A DNA stretch of 64,000 nt from Heracleum sosnowskyi (taxonomy: Eukaryota > Streptophyta > Magnoliopsida > Apiales > Apiaceae), in the NCBI GenBank assembly GCA_030848705.1, contig JAUIZM010000012.1, positions 1,421,001-1,485,000 on the forward strand, written 5' to 3'. The translations under genes and the position numbers were made by a program. Under the pieces are notes generated by a model. The model worked only from the letters and a program-made list of their open reading frames with translations, was not told the DNA's origin and searched no databases. Shown in pieces: positions 54,297 to 64,000 of this stretch. Each line of letters begins with the position of its first letter. The stretch's first letter is position 1.

Positions 54297-55617
54297 TGTT
54301 AGGTCCTGATAAGTTTGTAGAAGGGGGGTTGAATACAAACTATACCGTTTTATCGAAATTTGTTCGTTTAAGATTAAACAATTTAGAAAAAATTAATGCG
54401 GAATAAAAACTGAAACAATATTCAAGTTAAATAGAAACTCTATTAAACTTGAGGGGTGTTACAATTTTGATCACTGATTACAAAGAACTTAATAAAACAA
54501 ATCTAGAATAAATTCAACATGAATTTATCTATTTTTGTAATAAAAAGGATCGAATACTAAAAAGTAGTTCGATATAAAATCTAGGGATTATGATCCGCTA
54601 GAAAGTCAAAGCAGTACAAGAGATACAATTCTTATGGATTAAATGTTAAGAAACAATACAAGAATTAAATCTTTGAATGATTTTAATGCTCGGACAGTTT
54701 GAAGTAATGAAGACAGAGAGAAATGAAATGTTCTTGTTTCTGTGTCTTTTCTTTCTTCAGTTGTAATGAATGTAATAAAGTCTCCTGCCTTGAATAAATA
54801 CCTTTTCTTTTCTTTTTAATCAACACACGTGCAAATCCACTTGACAGTTCTGAATTTGTACTAGGAAGACAAGCAGAAAAACTATCATTTTGGCCTTGGA
54901 AGACTCTCGGGAAAACTATGAATGGCTTAGGAAGACAATCGGGTAAACTGAGATTTGTTCTAGAAAGACAATCGGGAAGACTCACTTGTGAGTCTTCCTA
55001 GTTCAAAAACTAAGTCTTCCTAGTACAAAATCTAAGTTTTCCTAGTTCAAATATATTCTAATTTAAATAATTAACTAAATAAATTATGTATTAATTTAAT
55101 TCTTTGCAGAATTAAATTAATAAATAATATACTTAATAATATTAATTATTTATAAGAGAATAAATAGAATTAGTTGACTTCTCAATTAATTCCAGAATCA
55201 CTTAAAACTTAGATAAATAACAAACACAATAGTACGTTGACACTCGATGTACTGTCTGGTTCATGAGTGACTAACGACAATGTCTGTTCTTTATCTATTT
55301 AACTTTAAGCAGTGATTCACTACCTTCTCATTCAAGAACTCCGTAATCAGTAACTTTTTCTGTCACCACTTGAAATCTCTGTCACTTTAATAAATCCACT
55401 GAGCTTGAATACTTCATTGAGGCTTGATCAATAAATTGAGCTTCTTTCAATGTAGAATCACTTCAAGTCTGTAGATGACTTTAATCTTCATTCTTTGACA
55501 GATATAACCTTCTGAGATTCCTGTGACAATTGATTTTTATTATTTACTTATTACATCTTAATTAAAGTTGAGTAGAATCCTCGGTGTTTACAAATAGGCC
55601 TGGACATATGCCTTTCA
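54297..55617 (-). repeat. 5' LTR of the SIRE-type element
   Basis: 1321 bp, same length as the 3' LTR, with four substitutions (three transitions and one transversion), all between about 54670 and 54980. The 100-codon open frame inside both LTRs has no recognisable product. Confidence 0.95.
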
Positions 55618-55684
55618 AGTCTGTTTGTAAGAAACTAAAAATTAAGATATAATATATTATATTTTTTTTTACTATTAATATTAA

Positions 55685-55878
55685 TGTTTTTATAATTTTG
55701 ATCGTTTCGGTTTTTTATCCGGTTAACCTCGATTAAAAAACCGAATTACCGAAATACCGTATTACAGATTTTTCCCTACCAAAAACCAAACAAAAATTTA
55801 AACTTTGGTTAACCTAAGCAAAATTATTTAGTTATTCGGTTCGATTTTCGGTTAACCGAACCGAATTAACACCCCTAA
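55685..55878. mobile_element. hAT-like fragment with CGGTT/AACCG subterminal motifs
   Basis: Dense CGGTT, AACCGAA and ACCGAAT motifs in both orientations, ending AATTAACACCCCTAA, the reverse of a TTAGGGGTG hAT-type end. The other terminus is not found. It lies 68 bp beyond the SIRE target site. Confidence 0.45.
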
Positions 55879-57792
55879 CTGCAACCGCAATCATGAGGGC
55901 CATCTTCTTATAATGCAACTCTAATTCCACTAGTTGTCGGACATCACCACTTAACTCCATATTAATGTCAAATTATCTACTTCCGGACCTGGTTGAAACA
56001 CACCTAATTTGGTTTCGGGATACATTCTAAAAGTCTAATAATAATGAAGTTAATTAAATACTTACAAAACAAATAATCCATATCTTATCGATTTGGGACT
56101 TTGGCCGAACACCCCAACTTCGCTACATTCTCCAGATCCCATCTTATGTAATTAGGATAATTTTCTCGGAAGAAATCAAAAAGAAGTTCTTTTTCTTATT
56201 TTTATTATATTTTGTATTCTAATTTGTAAAACTTATATGTTCACGCAACTTCTCGTGTATACTAGATTCTTCTAAATTTACTAATAGTATTTGTAATCTT
56301 CCATTCTTTCTTTACCCAATAACTACACACAATTATCTTTATTTCATTCTATTTTCTCTCTGGCATCCCCCTTTCTCTCCATCATTTTATATCTCTATCT
56401 CTATTACTTAAACTCATATCTCCTTACAAATATAACAAAATCAAAAATTGGTGTACCTTTTAAAACACCAAATTCACCTACAATCACCCACCCCCATTTT
56501 CGAATAAAGCTTTGGTAAACTTTTCCACAACGAGAATAGTTTGATCTCAAATATAAGTGTTGTATTGATTGCGATTTAAGCCCAATTTGTTAATTTCTGC
56601 CCGATCTTTGCCAGATTTGCATGATGCCCTCTCATTTATGCTCGTAAAATGGTTATCATCTTCATACCCGTAAGTCATTTGAATTTAAGTTTTAAAATAT
56701 CTATTTATATATTCGACACGACAAAAATAATTTTGAGTTTCGGGTATTCAAGTTGATAAGTTATTAACCTAAAAAATTTGGGTCAATTTCGGATCAGGTA
56801 TAAAGTGTTAATTTCATACTTTTATTATAGCACAAAATTATATTTGACATGAGTTTCTCTATAATTGCAGCAAACAATGACGAAGGTGCTCCACAAAGAT
56901 TGAGTTTGACATCATCTCCCCCATTTGACATAATTTCAAGGTGACATCTCTTTATATTTATGATATTTAAGCAATATTTACGTGCAATGTTATTGTATTT
57001 TTTTCTTCTTCATTCTTGTTAAAATTGTTAATATTAATATAAATATTGTAGTTGTTTTCACCAAAATTATTGAGTCAGAAACAATTTATTACCATTTCTA
57101 ATGACTTCATTTTCGACAAATTTGTAGAAAAACTTTACAAATTATGTAATCTAAATTAGAAATTATAAAAAAAATGATATATATGAAATGACATGAAGGA
57201 TGGAAATGTATCTCACAATTTAATTGCTATAAATGTCAGAAATGATTTATGAATAATTGGAAATGAGATGGAAGGAAATTGTTATATTTGAAGACGAGGA
57301 TAGCTTGCGGGGCATTTTTGGGAATTTTTTATGATTTTTTTTGGATTCACTAGCATTTTTTTATTATTGTTTCTTTGCCAACTAGATCTATTTATTTTAA
57401 TTTTTAGTATTTCAATTATAAAATTTGCATTAGATATAATAAATTGTAGCATTTCATTTGTTTTTTCTTTATATTTGAAGCTACAAGTTCATCTATTGTT
57501 AATGGAAATTAGAAGAGTATCACATGAACGCTCAATATGAAATGTATGTATTTTAATTTTACTTTAATCATTTTAGATTGTACTATTTGATTCTATTTTT
57601 TTTGGTCAAGAATTTGATTCTAAATTGTTTCTAGAAAATCCTGTAATTTTAAATTTGGTAGGTGCAACTTCTGTCAAGATCTATCATTTGTCTATATTTT
57701 TAAATACCATGTAATTAGGTTTTATAAGTAATACTAAAATGGTAAGTGTTTTATTTAGAATTGTTTGTACACCAAATTTTATTTAATTGTTT
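55879..57792. other. Gene-free DNA
   Basis: No convincing gene. A short exon-like stretch (acceptor near 56870, coding-like to about 56941 ending AAG|GTGAC) encodes an unrecognised peptide, and nothing connects to it. Confidence 0.35.
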
Positions 57793-58054
57793 TTATTTTT
57801 AATATTTGTAGTACTCAATATATTATTTATAACAGTTATTTTGCATTTGTTTCATATTTGATCCTACAATTTAAATTCTAACTAAGCATATTTGTCTTCT
57901 AGATTAAATGTGTTACCCTTTATCTCTTTTATGAATAAGTTTTTTATGACTTAAATGTGTTATAAACTAAATTACTTCATTTTTTATTAAATCCATCTAT
58001 CTAACAATTTGGTACATTATTATCATACAATACTTTTTCCTTTTTCTTTTGACA
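57793..58054 (+). repeat. 262-bp flanking direct duplicate, left copy
   Basis: Nearly identical (about 97%, by eye) to 59306-59565, in the same orientation, on either side of a 1.25-kb insert. Confidence 0.92.
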
Positions 58055-58450
58055 TCCGGCTACGTCCGAAACAATTTCTGGGGGCAGAAAATCAACGGAA
58101 AATTTCTTCTAAAGTTACTTAGGAATGTCCCGTCTAAGAACGGACCCTGGGCTAGAGAAACGAAAAGACCCTGACCTTTAAAATTGGCATCCGGCTACGT
58201 CCGAAGCCAATTCTGGGGGGGGGGGGAGAAAAACAACGAAAAAATTCTTCAAAGTTACTAAGAACGTCCCGTCTACGAACGGACCCTGGAATGGAGAAGC
58301 GGAAATACCCTAACCTCCAAAATTTGGCATCCGGCTACGTCCGAAGCCAATTCTGGGGGGTAGAAAATCAACGAATTTTTTTTCTAATTTACTCAGGAAT
58401 GTCCCGTCTACGAACGGACCCTGGACTGGAAAAGCGGAAAGAGCCAACCC
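58053..58450 (+). repeat. ~135-bp tandem repeat, three units, gypsy 3' region
   Basis: Units start at 58053, 58188 and 58328 (CATCCGGCTACGTCCGAAGC...), each with CTGGGGG and GTCCCGTCTACGAACGGACC blocks. One unit has a run of about 12 G. The GC-rich composition differs sharply from the flanks. The layout just before a polypurine tract matches Tat-type elements. Confidence 0.85.
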
Positions 58451-59305
58451 AGAAAATAAAGGCGGAATGATCACAAAAAATCGTAACTCCGATCCTGACA
58501 ATAATACTCCCCCATCCGGCAAAGCCGCATAAAGGAGTGGGGGAAAATGATAGGCTAAGTAATACTAAAGCCTGAAAGATAGAAGAACGATCCGGACCCA
58601 GGAAGGATCACATGGAAATAGTCCTAAGGATACAGACATGATGATTGATAGGCTAAGTAATGCTAAAGCCTGAAAGACAGAAGAACGATCTAGATCTATG
58701 AAAGATCAGAGAGACATATGAGTATGAACAATATGACGAATGTCGAAGAAGGAACCAGTTATAGACCAAACAATCAAACATATAGAAATGACAGGTGGCT
58801 AGATGCCTACAAAAGCGTGACATGACAACACGAATATTCCTCCACATGTCTTTAATGATGACAGAAATGATTACCTGCCACTATCAACACATTCCATCTG
58901 CAGCTTTCCACACGCCAAAATGATCCCTACACGTGTTCGCCATCCCTCTCCCCGTACACGTGTTCGTCATCTGTGCGCTCCACGCGTCTCGTCGCCCTAC
59001 CAAGGAACGGTCCAGATTTCGAGGTAACACCCTAAACCCTAATCATTGGCCTATAAATAGCCCAAGGATTAGAGTGTGGGGGGAACTTCATTTTTACACA
59101 CAAACTCATATATACACTGATACACTCTTTCTGCCTTGTCTTTCTTCTTCTCTGAGAACCCATAATCATTCTCACGCCGGAGGTACCACGAGGCCTCCAC
59201 CCCCCACCGGCATTGTTTTGCAGGAACCCTCTCCGGCAGCTTCACCATTTTCCGAGATCTCAACCACCAAAAGAAGGAGAAGAAGGACGTATGACGGACC
59301 GAGCG
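58055..59305 (+). mobile_element. Inserted 3' fragment of a Tat-like gypsy element
   Basis: Contains the end of a 3' tandem-repeat region, a polypurine tract (GGAGTGGGGGAAAA, 58534-58547) and an LTR start TGATAGGCTAAG at 58548. It has no gag-pol, and the LTR end is cut. Both borders lie exactly at copies of a 260-bp host duplication, so it did not arrive by normal integration. Confidence 0.8.
58548..59305 (+). repeat. Partial LTR with promoter
   Basis: Starts TGATAGGCTAAG after the polypurine tract. A related ~65-bp block repeats at 58548 and 58647. A clear CCTATAAATAGCCC TATA box lies at about 59050-59063, followed by a leader-like region. The LTR is truncated at 59305. Confidence 0.7.
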
Positions 59306-59565
59306 TTATTTTTAATATTTGTAGTACTCAATATATTATTTATAACATTTATTTTGCATTTGTTTCATATTTGATCCTACAATTTAAATTCTAACTAAGC
59401 ATATTTGTCTTCTAGATTAAATGTGTTACCCTTTATCTCTTTTATGAATAAGTTTTTTATGACTTAAATGTGTTATAAACTAAATTACTTCATTTTTTTA
59501 AATCTGTCTATCCAACAATTTGGTACACTATTATCATACAATACTTTTTCCTTTTTCTTTTGACA
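59306..59565 (+). repeat. 260-bp flanking direct duplicate, right copy
   Basis: Partner of 57793-58054, with about seven substitutions and a small deletion. After GACA the original host sequence continues (AGATTATAACC). Confidence 0.92.
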
Positions 59566-59679
59566 AGATTATAACCTAGTACTTAAATATACATTATCAA
59601 TTAATGAAATTATAAGTAACCTGTCAGATGTTTATATCTAGAATGGAAAGATCAGAAATTTTTGCTTGAATTCATTTCA

Positions 59680-59965
59680 TACAGGAAGATGTCAACTACG
59701 AAACTTGACGCTGCACGGAAACACAGTACAGAATCTGTTGAAGGAGATTGCTAGAAGAAACGAAAAATGCTCCAAGGGGATCTGTATTGGATGATTTAAA
59801 TAGGGAGTCAACGTCAAGATCTAGAGCGAGAAAACATTTATTTCTGCTGCAGTTTTTTAATGTTCTTTTGTGATTCTTTTTGAATCAAACATGCTAAAAA
59901 TGGAACTTGAAGCAGAGGTGAATCAGTTAAAAAATGGAAATGCTAACCTCGAGAAAAGATTGGTA
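59680..59965 (+). pseudogene. Group-A bZIP (ABI5/AREB-like) pseudogene fragment
   Basis: 59792-59838 reads as a damaged basic region, NRESTSRSRARK, with a one-base deletion in the preceding ATG-ATT part. About 50 bp later 59893-59962 encodes MELEAEVNQLKNGNANLEK with leucines in three heptad positions, ending at a GTAAGT donor. This matches the DNA-binding and zipper region of group-A bZIP factors. The 50-bp interruption with stops and the frameshift show it is not functional. Upstream exons were not recognised. Confidence 0.65.
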
Positions 59966-60231
59966 AGTACCAAATACTTGATGCAGCTGTGAGCATGCAG
60001 ATAATCTTCATTTTAGAAATATGAATCCTTGTGAGACATTTGAGGAAGCACTCCATGTTCTCGGTATATTAATTACGTACTATTTCAACAAAATATTACA
60101 ATTACATGTGTACAGCTTCACACAAAATATATATCTTTCAAGAAGCTTTGGCTTTTTTTTATTAATATGTAAGACATGATAAACACGTTAATACACACAC
60201 ACGCCTATATCATATATATATATATATTGTA
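59966..60231. other. Short gene-free stretch
   Basis: Intron-like sequence after the bZIP fragment and an AT microsatellite (60212-60227) abutting the next copia LTR. Confidence 0.5.
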
Positions 60232-60506
60232 TGTTTAAAGACTTGCCAAAACAGAGAGACAAAAGAGAAATAACTTGCTGATTAATTTCAAAATGATAAC
60301 AACGATAGATACAAATACAAGGAATTGAAAATAACTGCTCCTACAAATAAGGAAACTAATAAGCTAAAAATACTCCACACAACCACAACCATATGCACGT
60401 TGCCTGACTTATTCTGACTCCTAAAAACTCTCCTTGACGTTACTAAATAAAATAAACACCTGCATTATTCAGACAAACAAATGATTAGATTAAAACCAAC
60501 AAAACA
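60232..60506 (-). repeat. 3' LTR of the second copia element
   Basis: 275 bp, in minus sense TGTTTTGTTGG...CTTTAAACA, preceded by the purine run AAGGGGG (polypurine tract, about 60507-60514). Confidence 0.8.
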
Positions 60507-60516
60507 CCCCCTTAAT

Positions 60517-63500
60517 CTAATCATCTCTGTTCAAATTGTTAACGCCAAGAAGCCTTCGCATCCGCTCGAACTTGACAATCGACAACGCTTTGGTGAGCAC
60601 ATCAGCTCGCTGTTCTTCAGTCCTTACATGTTTAATGATGAGTTCTCCGCGCTCCACACACTCCCTTATGAAGTGATATCGTATGTCTATGTGCTTGGAC
60701 CTCCCATGAAATACCGGATTCTTTGCTAAGTCTATGGCGGACTTATTGTCAACATAAAGTGTCACAGCACCAATCCTCCTTCCTGTAACTGCACCCAACA
60801 GGTTTCTCAGCCATATACCTTGGCAAGCTGCTGCGGTAGCTGCCATGAACTCCGCTTCACACGACGAGAGCGCCACACACTTCTGTTTCTGCGAGACCCA
60901 AGTGATTACACTTTTATTTAAATAAAATACCACCCCACTCGTGCTCTTCCTGTCTTCAATATTTCCACCCAAGTCACTGTCTGAGAAGCCTGTTATAGCA
61001 TTGTTTGCACTGTCCTTCAAATAAACCAGCCCATAGCCAAGAGTCCCTCTAATGTATCTCAGTATCTTTTTTGCTGCATTCAGATGCATTTCAGTTGGTT
61101 TCTCCATGTAACGACTAATGATACCCACAGCAAACGCAATGTCTGGGCGTGTGTGCACCAGATAGCGAAGTCCCCCTATGATACTCTTATACTCTGTCGA
61201 ATTCACTGCAACCCCACCTTCATCCTTAGTGATCACAGCTTTTGGGTCCATTGGAAACTTCGTTGGATTACAACTCCCCATACCTGCCTTTTCAAGCACT
61301 CGTTTTGCATATGCTTCTTGTTTTAACTCAACATACCCATTTTGCTGGTTCACCTCGAAACCCAGATAATATGATAATCGTCCCAAATCACTCATCTCAA
61401 AGACTGCAGCCATCTGTTCCTTGAAACTGGTTGTTACGGCTTCATTAGTCCCAGTCACCAGGAGGTCATCTACATACACAGCCACAATTAGTACTTCACC
61501 AGCCTCTCGCTTCGTGTAAACAGCGTGCTCGTATGGGCACCTCACCAGTCCCATGTCCTCTAAACATTTTCTTAGCTTCGAGTACCAAGCTCGAGGAGCT
61601 TGACGTAGTCCATAGAGAGCTTTTGCCAACCTGTACACCATATGTTCCTGTCCCGGTTTTTCAAACCCTTATGGCTGAGAAACAAAAACCTTCTCCTTCA
61701 ACTCACCATTTAGAAAGGCTGACTTAACATCTAAATGATGCACAGTCCACCCATTTTTTGCTGATAGTGCTAGAAGAAGCCGTACTGTTTCCAAGCGTGT
61801 CACTGGCGCAAAGATTTCTTCGAAGTCCACTCCGTGCTGTTGAACATAACCCTTCGCTACAATTCTGGCTTTGTGTTTTACCACCTTACCTTCAGTATCC
61901 TTTTTTAACTTATAAACCCACTTCAAATCGATGGCCTTCTTCCCTGGTGGTAACTCCGTCAGACTCCATGTTTCATTCTTCTCAATAGCCTCTAATTCTT
62001 GTTCCATGGCTACTCTCCACTCCTTTTTCTTTGACGCCTGAGCATAATTCATAGGCTCGTCCACCCCCATAAGCAGCAACTCGTCAGGTGTTTCAGTTGG
62101 CTCGGTGTCGTCATACACCTCTCTTAGGCTTCTAAATCTCAGAGGCTCACTCTCTTCCCCGTCATCCTCCACACTCATACTTGTTGAATCTGCACTACTC
62201 TGGAGTTGTGTCGACAGTGGCGTTTGCATCTCCCCAGAATTCTGTGTTGTCACAGGTGAGTGAATTTCACCTTCGAGATGACTATCAACCCCTGAGCTCG
62301 TTTGTTCTTCAGGTGCCTCAATTTGCTCAAATCCAAACACTGTGAACTGACTACTTACACCATCTTTCTGCTTGTCGTGACAAACTGCCCAGTCCCAGCT
62401 CTTTTTCTCATCAAATACCACATCACGGCTCACGTTTACCTTGTTCAAGGCCGGGTCGTACAATCTGTACGCCTTGGTGCCTGGTTCCTTTCCGAGGTTT
62501 ACCACCATTCTGCTGCGATCGTCAAGCTTAGCAGTTTGTACACTCGGAATTTTCATGTACGACACACATCCAAACACCTTCAAGTATTCTAGGTTGGGTT
62601 TCCTTCCCGTCCAGGCCTCATAGGGTGTTATCTCAGTCAACGCTCGTGTTGGAAGACGATTAAGAATGTAGACTGAGTGTCGTAATGCTTCTCCCCACAA
62701 AAACGAAGGCAAATTCATGGTTTTTAAAAAGCTTCTAACCATTGCAACTATGGTTCGATTTCTGCTCTCCACTACGCCATTTTGTTGTGGCGTATATGGA
62801 GCTGTGAATTGCCTGTATATCCCGTTTTGCTCGCAATATGAGGTAAATTGTTGTGAGCAGAATTCTCCTCCCCTGTCTGTACGGAACGATTTTATCTTTA
62901 TCTCAGCCCCTGTTTCAACTTGTGTCCTGAATTTCTTGAATGCCTCAAAAGCCTCGTCCTTTGTCTTTAACAGATACGTCCACATCGCCCTGCTAAAGTC
63001 GTCTACCAAAAGCAGAAAATACCTATTGCCTCCCGACGTTTCTGGTGTTATTGGTCCGCACAGGTCTCCGTGAACCAATTCAAGGGCCTTTGTAGCTCTG
63101 AAGCGTGTCTGTGCGGGGAAACTTTTCCTGCTTTGCTTTGACATCATGCAACCCGAGCACAATTCTTTTGGCTGAATTACCTTGGGCATACCTTCAACCA
63201 TACTATTTCTGGACATCAAACTCAATGCTTGGAAGTTAACATGGCCGAGGCGTGTGTGCCAGAGCCATGCTTCCTCGTCTGTCTTTGACATTAAACAATT
63301 CAAATCAACTATTTCAGCCACAATCTTATACAGTCTATTACATGACCTCTTCACTTTCATTAATAACTTTTCGCCCTTGTCGTAAACCCACAGATATTCA
63401 CCATGCATAATGACACGATTACCTTCTTCCGATATTTGACCCAAACTCAGGATGTTATTAAAGACTAGGGATATAGTATACCTCGTTGAACAATCTTTCT

Positions 63501-63567
63501 TCACCATTTTTGCATTTGAAAAGCACCGAGCCCTTTCCTTTGATGTCCACAGTCGACCCATCTCCAA
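60517..63567 (-). pseudogene. copia pol: integrase, RT, RNase H, with one stop
   Basis: One frame from 63567 to 60517, cut by TAA at 61666-61668 just after the VFVSQP block. Integrase has H-x-H and CSGCMMSKQ, LVHGDLCGPI, FRTDRGGEF and TPQQNGVVESRNR. RT has HLDVKSAFLNGEL, YGLRQAPRAWY and the palm VAVYVDDLLVTG. RNase H has GFSDSDLGG, SCEAEFMAA, YVDNKSAIDL and HIDIRYHFIRE. Catalytic residues remain, so the stop and the upstream frameshift near 63460 are the main lesions visible. Confidence 0.9.
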
Positions 63568-64000
63568 ACCGCACCTGTCCTGTCACTTCTTCGTTTAAAT
63601 CCTTGAACTTTGATCGTTCTCCCGTCATATGGTTACTGGCACCATTGTCCAGGTACCATACGTTTGACCCTTCAAATTTACTCGCCTCCACCGTTTTCAA
63701 ACGTGTTTTCACATTCTCTTCGTTCAGCAGAACCTTCTCGCTTTGAGCTTTCACCATGAGCAGGGCTGGTTCATCGTCTTGGGCCTGAGTCATGTTGGCT
63801 TCAAGACGTTGTTCTCTATCCTTCTTCGGTTTTCGACATTCAGATGCATAATGCCCATACGCCAAGCAATTAAAACATCGAACCTTACTCTTGTCTCGAC
63901 CACCACCACGAGAGCCCTCCTTTCCAGCACGAAAGTCCCCAGAATTATTCCTGGTCCTTGATCGCCTCTGCCATTCCTCTTTTGTGAGCAAGAGTTGCCC
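63458..64000 (-). pseudogene. copia gag C-terminus and protease, partial
   Basis: Runs off the right edge. The CCHC knuckle CFNCLAYGHYASECRKPK is near 63835-63888. The protease motif YLDNGASNHMTG is near 63622-63657. The frame closes at 63458-63460, where a small deletion shifts it relative to the pol frame that starts at 63567. Confidence 0.88.

Larger units (their letters stand above)
42400..55617 (-). mobile_element. Intact SIRE/Maximus-type copia retrotransposon
   Basis: 13.2 kb, perfect 5-bp target duplication AGTCT (42395-42399, 55618-55622), two 1321-bp LTRs with four differences. In minus sense: LTR, tRNA-Met primer site, gag, pol (protease, integrase, RT, RNase H), spacer, a large third ORF, polypurine tract, LTR. 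The large gag, long LTR and additional 3' ORF define the SIRE/Maximus group. No stop or frameshift was seen within the three ORFs, so the element may be autonomous and recently active. Confidence 0.95.
60232..64000 (-). mobile_element. Ty1/copia element (Tork/Tnt1-like), cut by window edge
   Basis: Minus orientation. The 3' LTR is on the left, followed in plus coordinates by pol and the gag end. The second LTR is outside the window. pol has one premature stop and one frameshift, so this copy is defective. The short LTR (275 bp) and gag-pol motifs separate it from the SIRE-type element. Confidence 0.9.

Noticed and set aside
56873..56941. Exon-like stretch with acceptor and donor
   Set aside because: The peptide is short and unrecognised, and no adjacent exon joins it in frame. 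Noted only within the gene-free stretch.
58933..59394. 153-codon plus-strand frame
   Set aside because: It crosses the end of the displaced LTR and runs into the duplicated host block, so it cannot be a conserved gene.
1..64000. CRISPR arrays, operons, tRNA or rRNA genes
   Set aside because: The window is plant nuclear DNA. The regular repeats are transposon-internal tandem arrays, and no tRNA or rRNA sequence was recognised.

Overview
The window is nuclear DNA of a flowering plant, most likely a dicot. It is AT-rich, has many-exon genes with short plant-type introns, and is dominated by Ty1/copia, Ty3/gypsy, LINE, Helitron and MITE sequence. No feature fixes the species. Only two host genes look intact, both on the minus strand.

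Host genes: (1) 690-7246 is a complete 20-exon aconitate hydratase gene, about 984 aa once spliced, with an N-terminal presequence that looks like a mitochondrial transit peptide. Two of its 19 introns appear to be GC-AG introns. (2) 13843-20951 is a complete 12-exon gene for an RRP6-like 3 / EXD2-type DEDDy 3'-5' exonuclease, about 988 aa. Its tenth intron holds a roughly 1-kb imperfect inverted repeat. Each arm carries the same exon fragment of an MBD4-like (HhH-GPD) DNA glycosylase, so the transcribed intron could fold into a long hairpin RNA. I consider this the most interesting unexplained structure in the window. A broken group-A bZIP (ABI5/AREB-like) pseudogene lies at about 59.69-59.96 kb.

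Mobile DNA, left to right: 8.3-12.5 kb holds a MITE split by a Helitron-like element with an internal minisatellite, a hAT-like end with CGGAT-type subterminal repeats, a second Helitron candidate and another MITE. 22.66-38.22 kb is a nest: the leader of an old minus-strand LTR element is split by a very young Tat/Retand-like gypsy (22670-30520, LTRs differ at 2 of 515 positions), and its LTR is split by an L1-type LINE (32499-37902, 12-bp target duplication, poly-A). The gypsy element lacks the reverse-transcriptase core and has an altered integrase site, so it probably moved in trans. 38.2-42.4 kb is degenerate repeat and Helitron-like sequence.

42400-55617 is a 13.2-kb SIRE/Maximus-type copia element in minus orientation. 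Its LTRs (1321 bp) differ at four positions, it has a perfect 5-bp target duplication, and gag, pol and a 1150-aa third ORF are all open. It may be autonomous. 57.79-59.57 kb shows a 260-bp direct duplication flanking an inserted fragment of another gypsy element (3' tandem repeats, polypurine tract, LTR), a pattern expected from patch-mediated break repair. From 60232 to the right edge lies a second, damaged copia element, minus strand, cut by the window edge.

Exon boundaries were read by hand from splice consensus, reading frame and family knowledge. No alignment or database search was run.
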